NCBI GenBank assembly: GCA_025774865.1
Contig: JALGZO010000525.1
Coordinates: 1-6,502 of the forward strand
Reading direction: 5' to 3'
DNA length: 6,502 nucleotides
From: a bacterium
GTDB taxonomy: Bacteria > ARS69
Positions 1-5,835 of this stretch are shown one piece after another (position 1 is the first letter of the stretch; every line of letters starts with the position of its first letter). The notes below the pieces were generated by a model, which was not told where the DNA came from, did no database searches, and saw nothing but the letters and a program-made list of their open reading frames with translations. Position numbers and translations under genes: made by a program.

Positions 1-230
1 TCTCGCCGATCGGGGTCGAGTTGATCATCGGCCACACCTATGTCGTCTGGACCTGGAACGAACACTTCGCGAAATTCCGCGTCACCAGCATGCAGATTGA
101 TTCGCAGACCCTTCTTCCCACCGCGATCGTGATCGATTGGGCGTACCAGGTCGACGGTCAGAACCCGGAGCTGTCCCCGTTCTTCGTCGCACGGACGGCA
201 GCCGGGAACAACGACAGGGAAGACTCATGA
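1..230 (+). CDS. C-terminal fragment of a protein of unknown function (5' end outside window)
   Basis: The frame is open from the first complete codon at position 3 and ends at the TGA at 228-230, giving about 75 residues. An in-frame TTG at 21 and ATG at 90 exist, but the frame continues upstream without a stop, so this is most likely the tail of a larger protein. The visible part is rich in alternating hydrophobic and polar residues (GHTYVVWTWNEHFAKFRV, then IVIDWAYQVDG), which looks like beta strands. It ends in a polar tail (NNDREDS). There is no transmembrane stretch or catalytic motif that I recognise. I have a weak impression that HTYVVWTW...HFAKFRV...DWAYQ resembles C-terminal beta modules of secreted proteins in FCB-type bacteria, but I cannot name a family. 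Its stop overlaps the start of the next gene, so the two are probably co-transcribed and translationally coupled. Confidence 0.75.
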   Translation, partial: SPIGVELIIGHTYVVWTWNEHFAKFRVTSMQIDSQTLLPTAIVIDWAYQVDGQNPELSPFFVARTAAGNNDREDS

Positions 231-769
231 TGACGAGAGTCGCCGTAGCTGCGGTCGCCTTGACCCTGCTTCCTGCCGCCGCACCCGCCACCGCCGTATC
301 GGTGGATGTCCAGATCGTCGGGGGGCTGAGCTGGGATTCGGAGAGCTGGATCGAGTTCTGTCCGGACCGCGGAGCGTACGTCGCGCTCTACGCGACGTAC
401 TCGGACGGTTCCATGGTCCCGGTATTTCCGGCGGCGGCCGGTATGAGTCATTGGGTGAACGCATGGGAGACACGGGCGATCCCCGTGGTGGTGCCCATCG
501 GCGTTTGCCTCACGGACGTGCACGCCGTTGCGTCAGCGGAGTGGTTCGATCCGACCGTGGGCTGGCTAGCGTCGGCTCCGGCCCGCGAGCATCGCGTCGT
601 CCTCGCCGGAGCGTCTCACCCGCGGCGGCCAGCCTGGGGCTTCGTGGTGGGCTGGTCGGGGATTCGTTCTTACGGGCGCGGCGAAAAGAGAACCGGAGAA
701 GCGGCGTACGCGTCGGCCTCCGGAACCGAGTCCTCGATCCGAAGTGGGGGTTCTGGGGAACCTCAATGA
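227..769 (+). CDS. Small secreted protein with a DUF4384-like core (hypothetical)
   Basis: This 180-residue protein starts at the ATG at 227 (a second ATG at 230 is equally possible), overlapping the previous stop as ATGATGA. A purine-rich CAGGGAAG lies about 8 bases upstream. An earlier in-frame start at 137 lies inside the preceding gene and would remove the signal peptide. Residues 1-23 form a good Sec signal peptide: an Arg near the start, a hydrophobic VAVAAVALTLLPAAA core, then an ATA-type cleavage site. The core at about 40-110 reads DRGAYVALYATYSDG, then PVFP, then HWVNAWETRAIPV, then VHAVASAEWF. This order resembles DUF4384, whose pattern is an aspartate/arginine start, a YVxLY strand, a G-x-x LFP turn, a basic or Trp strand, an IP strand and an xAVAS strand. 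The resemblance is by eye only. Two Cys (45, 94) could form a disulfide. Residues from about 125 to 180 are Arg/Ser/Gly-rich and unstructured, unlike the core, so the true end may be displaced by a frameshift or lost stop. The function is unknown; it is probably periplasmic or surface-exposed. Confidence 0.6.
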   Translation: MMTRVAVAAVALTLLPAAAPATAVSVDVQIVGGLSWDSESWIEFCPDRGAYVALYATYSDGSMVPVFPAAAGMSHWVNAWETRAIPVVVPIGVCLTDVHAVASAEWFDPTVGWLASAPAREHRVVLAGASHPRRPAWGFVVGWSGIRSYGRGEKRTGEAAYASASGTESSIRSGGSGEPQ

Positions 770-843
770 CGGTCGAGGCGTTGAGAGAGTGGTGACGGCA
801 TTCATTTGGGGCGTGCCGGCCCACTGCTCTCGAGGGAGTGTTT

Positions 844-869
844 GCTAGGTTAGCCGATTGGCGCCTAGC
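844..869. repeat. Imperfect inverted repeat (dyad), possible operator or RNA hairpin
   Basis: GCTAGG at 844-849 is the exact reverse complement of CCTAGC at 864-869. Inside it, GCC at 853-855 can pair with GGC at 860-862 around a GATT loop. There is no T-run after it, so it is not an intrinsic terminator by itself. It lies about 75 bases after the upstream stop and 125 bases before the promoter of the next gene, too far for a classic repressor site. Its role is unknown and it could be chance in GC-rich DNA. Confidence 0.3.
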
Positions 870-946
870 GAGAGCGTCGGGTGTCCGAGAATCGACCTGG
901 AGAACAGGGGCTCTGGGAAGAGGACCGGGCACCGGCTCCCTCAACC

Positions 947-982
947 GGGGGAGAGAGCCGGGCTCTCTCCCCCACTTTCTTT
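947..982 (+). terminator. Strong rho-independent terminator
   Basis: GGGGGAGAGAGCC at 947-959 is the exact reverse complement of GGCTCTCTCCCCC at 961-973. With a minimal three-base loop this gives a stem of about 12 perfect base pairs. It is followed by the T-rich tract ACTTTCTTT at 974-982. It would end transcription of the upstream plus-strand pair and insulate the promoter that begins 13 bases later. The tract is T/C mixed rather than pure T. Confidence 0.8.
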
Positions 983-994
983 CCGGGCCGTCGT

Positions 995-1024
995 TTGACA
1001 CCTTTTCCGGGCGGTCGATATACT
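995..1024 (+). promoter_or_regulatory. Sigma-70-type promoter for the PorV/PorQ-family gene
   Basis: A perfect -35 hexamer TTGACA lies at 995-1000. A near-perfect -10 hexamer TATACT lies at 1019-1024, with an 18-base spacer. Transcription would start near 1031, leaving a leader of about 50 bases before the ATG at 1080. This is the clearest promoter in the window and suggests high constitutive expression, as expected for an abundant outer-membrane protein. Confidence 0.8.
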
Positions 1025-1079
1025 GGTCGTCCGCTGTGCCCCACCGCGCGAATTCCTGACCACGGAAAGCGAGGACCCC

Positions 1080-2006
1080 ATGCTCGGCCGTCGAACCCCG
1101 ACCCTCCAGCGGCTCCTGGGATGGACCGCGCCGGTGCTCTTTCCCGGCGTCGCGCTCGCCGCGGAGCCCGGTGAGACGGGGCTCGCGTTTCTGAAGATCG
1201 GGGTGGGGGCGCGAGCCGCCGCCATGGGTGAGGCCTACGCCGCCGTCGCCCAGGATGCCACGGCCATCTACTGGAACCCGGCCGGCATCGCGAACGCCCC
1301 GGGCCCCGAGTTCCACGCGAGCCACAACGAGTGGATCTCCGATGTGCGCTACGAATACATCGCGGCCGTCCAGGGAAAGAAGGGTCAGGCGTTCGGCGCT
1401 CACCTCGGGTTGCTGCACATGGGCGAGCTGGAAGGGCGCGACAATGACGGCAACTTCACGGAGAGCTTTCGCGCTTACGACCTCACCGCCGGACTCACCT
1501 GGGCGCGTCGCTTGAGCCGCTCGTTCGAGCTCGGGGTCACGGGTAAGGTCCTCTACGAGAAGATCTTCGACTACAGTGCCACGGGCTGGGCCCTGGACGG
1601 TGGCGTCCGTTATCGGACCGGGCTGAAGGGGCTCACGATGGCCGCGACGGCGTCCAACCTCGGCCCGGAGATGAAATTCATCGACGAGGCGTTCCTCCTC
1701 CCGATCAACCTGCGTCTCGGCACGGCGTACCGGACGCGCAGCGTTCTGAAGGGTCTCATCCTCGCCGCGGACGTCAAGTTTCCGAACGACACCGGAGCGC
1801 GAGGTCACGTCGGCGCGGAGCTTCAGCTGCATGAGATCTTCGCGCTTCGCGGGGGCGCCAAGCTGGGATACGACGAAGAGCTCGGATCGGTCGGCTTCGG
1901 GATCAACTACCTCGACTTCGGATTCGACTACGCGTATACACCGTTTTCGGACACATCTGAGCTCGGCGACGCACACCGAGTCTCGGTGGCGTGGCAACCG
2001 AGGTGA
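1080..2006 (+). CDS. PorV/PorQ-family outer-membrane beta-barrel protein
   Basis: This 308-residue protein starts at the ATG at 1080, five bases after a GAGG ribosome binding site (1071-1074) and about 50 bases after a strong promoter. Residues 1-27 form a signal peptide (RR near the start, a hydrophobic core, cleavage after VALA). The diagnostic family motif follows at residues 38-71: FLKIGVGARAAAMGEAY, AVAQDATAIYWNPAGIA. The rest alternates strand-like segments with Gly-rich turns (FELGVTGKVLYEKI, GLTMAATASNLGPEMKF, FALRGGAKLGYDEE) and ends in a strand HRVSVAWQPR. That layout is expected for a FadL-like barrel of the PorV/PorQ (UPF0164-type) family. In Bacteroidetes, PorV is the outer-membrane shuttle of the type IX secretion system, while many relatives in other FCB phyla have no assigned role. 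No other secretion gene is visible here, so I assign the family and not the PorV function. It is probably monocistronic: its own promoter lies in front and a convergent gene sits behind. Confidence 0.9.
   Translation: MLGRRTPTLQRLLGWTAPVLFPGVALAAEPGETGLAFLKIGVGARAAAMGEAYAAVAQDATAIYWNPAGIANAPGPEFHASHNEWISDVRYEYIAAVQGKKGQAFGAHLGLLHMGELEGRDNDGNFTESFRAYDLTAGLTWARRLSRSFELGVTGKVLYEKIFDYSATGWALDGGVRYRTGLKGLTMAATASNLGPEMKFIDEAFLLPINLRLGTAYRTRSVLKGLILAADVKFPNDTGARGHVGAELQLHEIFALRGGAKLGYDEELGSVGFGINYLDFGFDYAYTPFSDTSELGDAHRVSVAWQPR
1974..2002 (+). repeat. Short overlapping inverted repeats at the end of the barrel gene
   Basis: CACCGAG at 1974-1980 is complementary to CTCGGTG at 1982-1988. The same CTCGGT can also pair with ACCGAG at 1997-2002, just before the stop codon at 2004-2006. 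The hairpins are alternatives to each other and neither is followed by a T-run. They are inside coding sequence and may only weakly affect 3' end formation in the convergent junction. Confidence 0.25.
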
Positions 2007-2019
2007 CACGCGAGCGAGG

Positions 2020-3447
2020 TCACTGCGCGTAACCCAGCGCGCGCAGGCGATCGACGTCCTTCTCGAGCACTCTCACGGCATCGTCGCGCTCGAACGTCTC
2101 GACGGAGTCGAACTCCGATATCGCGGCCTGCATCCGCTTCGCCGTTTCCGGCTCGACCCCGAGCAAATCCCGAGTCTCACCCGGGTCGGTCGCCAGATCG
2201 AACAGCTGCCAGGTCCCGGTCTCACGATCTTCGATCGTCTTCCACCTTCCGAGCACGAGCGAGCGCTGTCGCGAGAACTTTCGCCTCTCCGCCTCCCGAA
2301 TCCTCTGCCCCTCGGCGTTCTGCTCCTGGGCGGGGCCGTGCCATTTGCGACGGACGTACTCGACCTCGGAGTAGAGCCCGCGCGGAGAGCGATCGCGGCC
2401 GAGAAGATCGCGTCCCGGACCTTCGCTCGTGACCGCTCCCGCGACCGAGGCGACGGTCGGGAAGATGTCGATCAGCGAAGCGGCGTCCTGGCGGATCTCC
2501 GGACTTGCTCCCGGGCCGGCGACGATCAGCGGAACACGAAGAACCTCCTGGTACATGTTCCGTGTGTGGCCCAGCCAACCGTGTTCGAGGAACTCCTCTC
2601 CGTGATCGGAGGTCACGAGGATGACGGTGTCGTGAGCGCGGCCCGACTCGTGCAGGTACCGTCGGAGCTTGCGAAGCGAGTGGTCGAGGTAGCGGACTTC
2701 GCTGGCGTAGAGCCGTCGCAGGAAGGCGATGTCCGCGGGGCGAAGCTCGTCGCCCCGCGCGCGAAGGTCGTGAATCGACATCCCTGACTCGAGCTCGCCG
2801 TCGTAGGACACGCCGGGAGCGAAGAGTTCGCGATTCAGATACTCATAATGCGGGTCCATGAAGTGAAGGAACAGAAAGAACGGATCGCCGGTCTCTTCCA
2901 GCCACCGGATACCCGAATCGATCACGGCATCCGAGCTCGACTGCTCGGCCCCACCGATCGCGTCGATGTCGTAGTGGCGGAAGCCACGGTCGAACCCGAA
3001 GTCGCCCCGGAGGTAGAAATTGCTCACCACGCCGCCGGTCGCGTAGCCCTCGTCGCGAAGGACCTCGGCGAGGTGAGGAGCGTCGCGCGGCAGAGGATTG
3101 CGGACCCGATCGAACCCGAGGGCGGACGGATACCGGCCCGAGATGAGCGCCGCCATCGCGGGCAACGTCCAGGGAGCCTGCGACACGCACGTCCGGAACA
3201 GCACCCCCCGAGCGCCCATCGCGTCGAGGTTCGGGGTGGAGCCGTCGACGGCTCCGTAGCACCCCAGCGCGTCCGCTCGCAAGGTGTCGATAACGATCAC
3301 GATGACGTTGACGCCGTCCCCGCGCCCGCCGCAGGACAGGAGGAGCAATGGCAATAGGACGGCGGCCGAGCGGAGTCTCGGCTCAGTCCGCGTGCCCGCC
3401 GACGACAGTTCCCTCGGCGCTGCCCACTTCGACCAGCTCACCGCCAC
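2020..3447 (-). CDS. Sulfatase-fold (alkaline phosphatase superfamily) lipoprotein with Thr at the nucleophile site
   Basis: This is a member of the sulfatase family of the alkaline phosphatase superfamily, 475 residues from the chosen start. I chose the GTG at 3447 because GGGAGG lies six bases upstream; an earlier GTG at 3492 has no good site. The start lies inside the end of lpxH, so the frames overlap by about 65 bases. Residues 28-39 (AAVLLPLLLLSC) form a lipoprotein signal with lipobox LLSC, predicting lipidation at Cys39. Metal-site motifs follow: IDTLRAD (Asp54), HFMDPHYEY (195-203), TSDHGEE (Asp281, His282) and GHT (His294). The C-terminal WQLFDLATDPGETRDLLG (413-430) is typical of sulfatases. 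The usual Cys/Ser-x-Pro-x-Arg motif is replaced by WTLPAMAALISGRYP, putting Thr94 at the nucleophile position with no Arg at the fifth. A formylglycine-dependent sulfatase is therefore unlikely. A phosphodiesterase, phosphatase or phospho-group transferase in the periplasm is more plausible. The substrate is unknown. Confidence 0.88.
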   Translation of the reverse strand: MAVSWSKWAAPRELSSAGTRTEPRLRSAAVLLPLLLLSCGGRGDGVNVIVIVIDTLRADALGCYGAVDGSTPNLDAMGARGVLFRTCVSQAPWTLPAMAALISGRYPSALGFDRVRNPLPRDAPHLAEVLRDEGYATGGVVSNFYLRGDFGFDRGFRHYDIDAIGGAEQSSSDAVIDSGIRWLEETGDPFFLFLHFMDPHYEYLNRELFAPGVSYDGELESGMSIHDLRARGDELRPADIAFLRRLYASEVRYLDHSLRKLRRYLHESGRAHDTVILVTSDHGEEFLEHGWLGHTRNMYQEVLRVPLIVAGPGASPEIRQDAASLIDIFPTVASVAGAVTSEGPGRDLLGRDRSPRGLYSEVEYVRRKWHGPAQEQNAEGQRIREAERRKFSRQRSLVLGRWKTIEDRETGTWQLFDLATDPGETRDLLGVEPETAKRMQAAISEFDSVETFERDDAVRVLEKDVDRLRALGYAQ

Positions 3448-4180
3448 TCCAATCCTCCCAGTGAAACTCACCACCCTCGAGCCGGAGCGCACAGAACAGC
3501 TTCATCCAGTCTCCGAGAATGAACAGCGTCCCCCCGACCGGGCGTCTCTCTTGATGTCGGGCGTGCAGGTGTCCCATGAGGAAAGCATCGTGCCCCTCGA
3601 GCAGCTTGTCGTCCACGAAGCGGATGAGCGGGGGGTCCACGGCGAACTGGCGCTTCGTGAGAAATCGACGGCTGAACCTGGAAAGTCGCCAGCCGAGCGC
3701 GTACGCGAGATCGGGATGAACGACCCGCAGGCAACGAATCAACCAGCGATTCCGTAGCAGACTCTTGAGGAGGAGGTAACCGCGATCGGTGTCGGAAGCG
3801 AGACCGTCTCCGTGGGCCAGGTACGCGCGGACACCTTGGTGCTCGACGGAGAAAGCGTCGGTGCGAAGAGTCATTCCAGCCAGTTCACGGAAGACCGGCC
3901 CGCCCCACCAGTCATGGTTTCCGCCCAGCATCGTGACCGGCACGCCCCGATCGACGAGCCGCCGGATCTCCGCCAGAATCGAAGCGTGCCGCCAGGGCAT
4001 CACATGGGTGTACTCGAACCAGAAGTCGAAGAGATCCCCCAGGATGTAGAGGCGCTCAGCCGATCGGTCGCCGGCGTGACGGAGGAACGGGACCAGACGG
4101 GCCAGGCGGGCCTCGTCCTCTCTCGGATCGGCGGAGGATCCGAGATGGGCATCGGAGATGAAGTAGACTGGTCGGGGCAT
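3383..4180 (-). CDS. lpxH: UDP-2,3-diacylglucosamine pyrophosphatase (LpxH-type)
   Basis: LpxH cleaves UDP-2,3-diacylglucosamine to lipid X and UMP in lipid A biosynthesis, acting at the cytoplasmic face of the inner membrane. The 265-residue protein starts at the ATG at 4180, six bases after GGAG; an in-frame ATG at 4192 has no ribosome binding site. The calcineurin-like metallophosphoesterase motifs are complete and in order: FISDAHLG (Asp10, His12), ILGDLFDFWFEY (Asp49), GGNHDW (Asn88, His89), LAHGDG (His123) and MGHLHARH (His204, His206). The DFWFEY extension of the second motif is typical of LpxH rather than general phosphoesterases. The Arg-rich stretch SRFSRRFLTKRQF (168-180) lies where LpxH has its membrane- and substrate-binding helices. 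The length is slightly above the roughly 240 residues of E. coli LpxH, the excess lying in the tail (about 245-265) that overlaps the next gene. It is the first gene of a minus-strand pair with the sulfatase-like lipoprotein and diverges from htrA. LpxI is excluded by fold; the related LpxG is the main alternative. Confidence 0.92.
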   Translation of the reverse strand: MPRPVYFISDAHLGSSADPREDEARLARLVPFLRHAGDRSAERLYILGDLFDFWFEYTHVMPWRHASILAEIRRLVDRGVPVTMLGGNHDWWGGPVFRELAGMTLRTDAFSVEHQGVRAYLAHGDGLASDTDRGYLLLKSLLRNRWLIRCLRVVHPDLAYALGWRLSRFSRRFLTKRQFAVDPPLIRFVDDKLLEGHDAFLMGHLHARHQERRPVGGTLFILGDWMKLFCALRLEGGEFHWEDWSGGELVEVGSAEGTVVGGHAD

Positions 4181-4341
4181 TCGACTCTCCATGGAGAGAC
4201 GGAGGAGCTTAGCGACGGCCTCTCGCGACCGCAACTTTTGACGGGACGAGGGGTTTTTGGAGCGAGATGATGCAGCGTGGGCCCGGATCCAGCGCGCCCG
4301 AGGAACCGAGGGAGGCGGGCGCCTCCCGGGAGGAAGGACAC
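4181..4341. promoter_or_regulatory. Divergent control region between lpxH and htrA
   Basis: These 161 bases separate two genes read in opposite directions and should hold both promoters. I see no strong sigma-70 pair on either strand. On the plus strand, TTGACG at 4238-4243 resembles a -35 box but lacks a matching -10 at 16-18 bases. The CAACTT at 4232-4237 is a poor match to envelope-stress (sigma-E type) -35 elements. The most distinct structure is the hairpin and palindrome at 4310-4333, listed separately. Confidence 0.5.
4310..4333 (+). promoter_or_regulatory. Alternative hairpins over the htrA ribosome binding site
   Basis: GGGAGGC at 4310-4316 pairs perfectly with GCCTCCC at 4321-4327 around a GGGC loop, giving seven GC-rich base pairs. 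The 3' arm is also part of a perfect 12-base palindrome, CCTCCCGGGAGG at 4322-4333, whose second half is the htrA Shine-Dalgarno GGAGG (4329-4333), eight bases before the ATG at 4342. The anti-SD arm can thus pair either upstream, leaving the SD free, or with the SD in cis (a short stem) or between RNA copies. This layout could tune translation, but it may also be a by-product of purine/pyrimidine bias. Confidence 0.4.
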
Positions 4342-5835
4342 ATGAACATCCCCGTGAGACGATTCGCGAAGGCCGGGTTCCTGGTGGGCTCGGGGCTTCT
4401 GGCGGGCCTCGTGCTCTCCGTACAGCTCGACTTCCAGGGTGCGGTCGCCACGGAGAACGAGGTTTCCGCCGACACACGGACCGCCGTGGTGCCCACCGAC
4501 CTCGAAAGCCCGTTCGTCGCTGTGGCGCAGCGGGTCGTACCCGGGGTGGTGGCGATCAGCACGCGCGGATCCAGTGAGGGCGGAGACCAGCGCACCTTCC
4601 ATCCGTGGGGCGACATGTTCGAGGATCTCTTTCCGAACAATCCCCGGCAGGACCGCCCGGCGCCCCGCCGGCGGCGCCCGGAGGGCTCGGGGTCCGGGTT
4701 CTTCATGGATCGCGAGGGGTACATCCTGACGAACAACCACGTCATCGCCAGAGCCGAGGAGGTCCTCGTCACGCTCTCCGATGGGTCCGAGCTGCGAGCC
4801 GAGGTCATCGGCCAGGATCCGGCCACCGACGTGGCGGTCGTGAAAGTGGACCCGGCGGACCACGACGGTGCGCTTCCGACCCTCGGCTTCGGTGACTCCG
4901 AGGAAATCCGCGTCGGGGACTGGGCGATCGCGATCGGGAACCCCTTCGGCCAGCTTGCGGGGACGCTCACGGTGGGCGTGGTGAGCGCGAAGGGTCGCTC
5001 GGACCTGAACATCATGGGCGGGAGCCCCGCGTACCAGAATTTCATTCAGACGGACGCGTCCATCAACTTCGGGAATTCGGGAGGGCCTCTCGTCAACATC
5101 CGGGGTGAGGTGGTCGGCATGAACACGGCGATCAACGCGGCCGGCCAGGGGATCGGATTTGCGATTCCTATCAATCTGGCGAGAAGAATTGCCGATGATC
5201 TGATTGATAACGGGAAGGTCGTTCGCGGCTACCTCGGGATTTTTCCACAGGAGCTCACTCCGGAACTCGCGGAGAGCATGGATGTTCCGGGAACCAAGGG
5301 TGTCCTGATCGGGGACGTTCTGGCAGATACGCCGGCGGAGAAGGGTGGTCTCCACACCGGAGACATCATCACGAAGCTCAACGGCGACTCCGTGTCGGAC
5401 GTGAACGAGTTTCGGATGCACGTCGCGGATCAGCGAGTGGGGGAAGAGATTCGCCTCGAGATCTTCCGCGACGGTAAGAAAAAGAGACTCGACATCGTTC
5501 TCGAGGAACGGCCGGACACGATCGTCGCGTCCAGCGGCGGAGGTCGGGAAGAGAACTGGTCCGGGCTGACCGTCGAGAATCTCGACTCGCCGCGAGCACA
5601 ACGGCACTCCGATATCGGGGAGACCGAAGGTGTGCTGGTCGTGGACGTCGAGCCCGACAGTCCCGCTGATGCCGCGGGGATCCGCCCCGGCGACATCATC
5701 AAAGAGATCGGGAACCTGGAGATCGCCGACACGAGCGACTACACCGGGGCGGTCAAGAAGTACGAGGAGAAGAAGGCGGTCGCGATCCTGCTGAAGCGCG
5801 GAACCCAGACGCTGTACGTGGGAGTAAGACCGTAG
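4342..5835 (+). CDS. htrA: HtrA/DegP-family periplasmic serine protease with two PDZ domains (DegQ/DegP-like)
   Basis: The product is an envelope protease and chaperone that degrades misfolded periplasmic proteins. The 497-residue form starts at the ATG at 4342, eight bases after GGAGG. An ATG at 4267 would add 25 polar residues before the hydrophobic segment and has no ribosome binding site. Residues 11-29 are hydrophobic, acting as a membrane anchor or a signal peptide cleaved near AVA (residue 36). The trypsin-like domain covers about 55-290 and carries the full triad: His133 in LTNNHVI, Asp163 in TDVAVVK and Ser246 in GNSGGPL. A basic run RRRR (109-112) lies in the N-terminal regulatory loop, after an FEDLF segment typical of the family. 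PDZ1 spans about 295-390 (RGYLGI at its start, then GVLIGDVLADTPAEKGG). PDZ2 spans about 405-495 (GVLVVDVEPDSPADAAGI, RPGDIIKEI). Two PDZ domains and a full triad place it with DegP/DegQ/MucD rather than DegS. A sigma-factor gene follows after 24 bases, probably in the same operon; lpxH diverges upstream. Confidence 0.95.
   Translation: MNIPVRRFAKAGFLVGSGLLAGLVLSVQLDFQGAVATENEVSADTRTAVVPTDLESPFVAVAQRVVPGVVAISTRGSSEGGDQRTFHPWGDMFEDLFPNNPRQDRPAPRRRRPEGSGSGFFMDREGYILTNNHVIARAEEVLVTLSDGSELRAEVIGQDPATDVAVVKVDPADHDGALPTLGFGDSEEIRVGDWAIAIGNPFGQLAGTLTVGVVSAKGRSDLNIMGGSPAYQNFIQTDASINFGNSGGPLVNIRGEVVGMNTAINAAGQGIGFAIPINLARRIADDLIDNGKVVRGYLGIFPQELTPELAESMDVPGTKGVLIGDVLADTPAEKGGLHTGDIITKLNGDSVSDVNEFRMHVADQRVGEEIRLEIFRDGKKKRLDIVLEERPDTIVASSGGGREENWSGLTVENLDSPRAQRHSDIGETEGVLVVDVEPDSPADAAGIRPGDIIKEIGNLEIADTSDYTGAVKKYEEKKAVAILLKRGTQTLYVGVRP

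Larger units (their letters stand above)
770..1079. other. 310-base intergenic region between the secreted protein and the barrel gene
   Basis: No credible gene lies here. The plus-strand frame at 838-1059 runs straight through a terminator hairpin and a promoter, has no ribosome binding site, and has a random-looking composition. The region contains an imperfect dyad at 844-869, an intrinsic terminator at 947-982 and a sigma-70-type promoter at 995-1024, each listed separately. The terminator-then-promoter order makes this a transcription-unit boundary: the upstream pair ends here and the barrel gene starts its own unit. Confidence 0.75.

Noticed and set aside
838-1059. Possible small plus-strand gene in the intergenic gap
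   Set aside because: It reads through the terminator hairpin and the promoter hexamers and has no Shine-Dalgarno sequence.
510-2009. A 499-codon minus-strand open frame antisense to the barrel gene and the gap
   Set aside because: It runs through the terminator and promoter and mirrors the PorV/PorQ-family gene. Its composition is Arg/Glu/Gly-biased and it shows no recognisable fold.
1831-2787. A 318-codon plus-strand frame opposite the sulfatase-like gene
   Set aside because: It begins inside the barrel gene in another frame, has no ribosome binding site, and covers strongly motif-supported minus-strand coding sequence.
4238-4265. TTGACG as a -35 element for htrA
   Set aside because: No acceptable -10 hexamer lies 16-18 bases downstream, so it is not reported as a promoter.
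4267-4341. Upstream ATG (4267) as the htrA start
   Set aside because: It would place 25 polar residues before the hydrophobic N-terminal segment, has no good ribosome binding site, and covers the hairpin. The ATG at 4342 has a strong GGAGG.
5150-5240. A slightly AT-richer patch in htrA between the protease and PDZ1 domains, suggesting recombination
   Set aside because: The patch is short, in frame and encodes the conserved GFAIPI region, so normal codon variation explains it.
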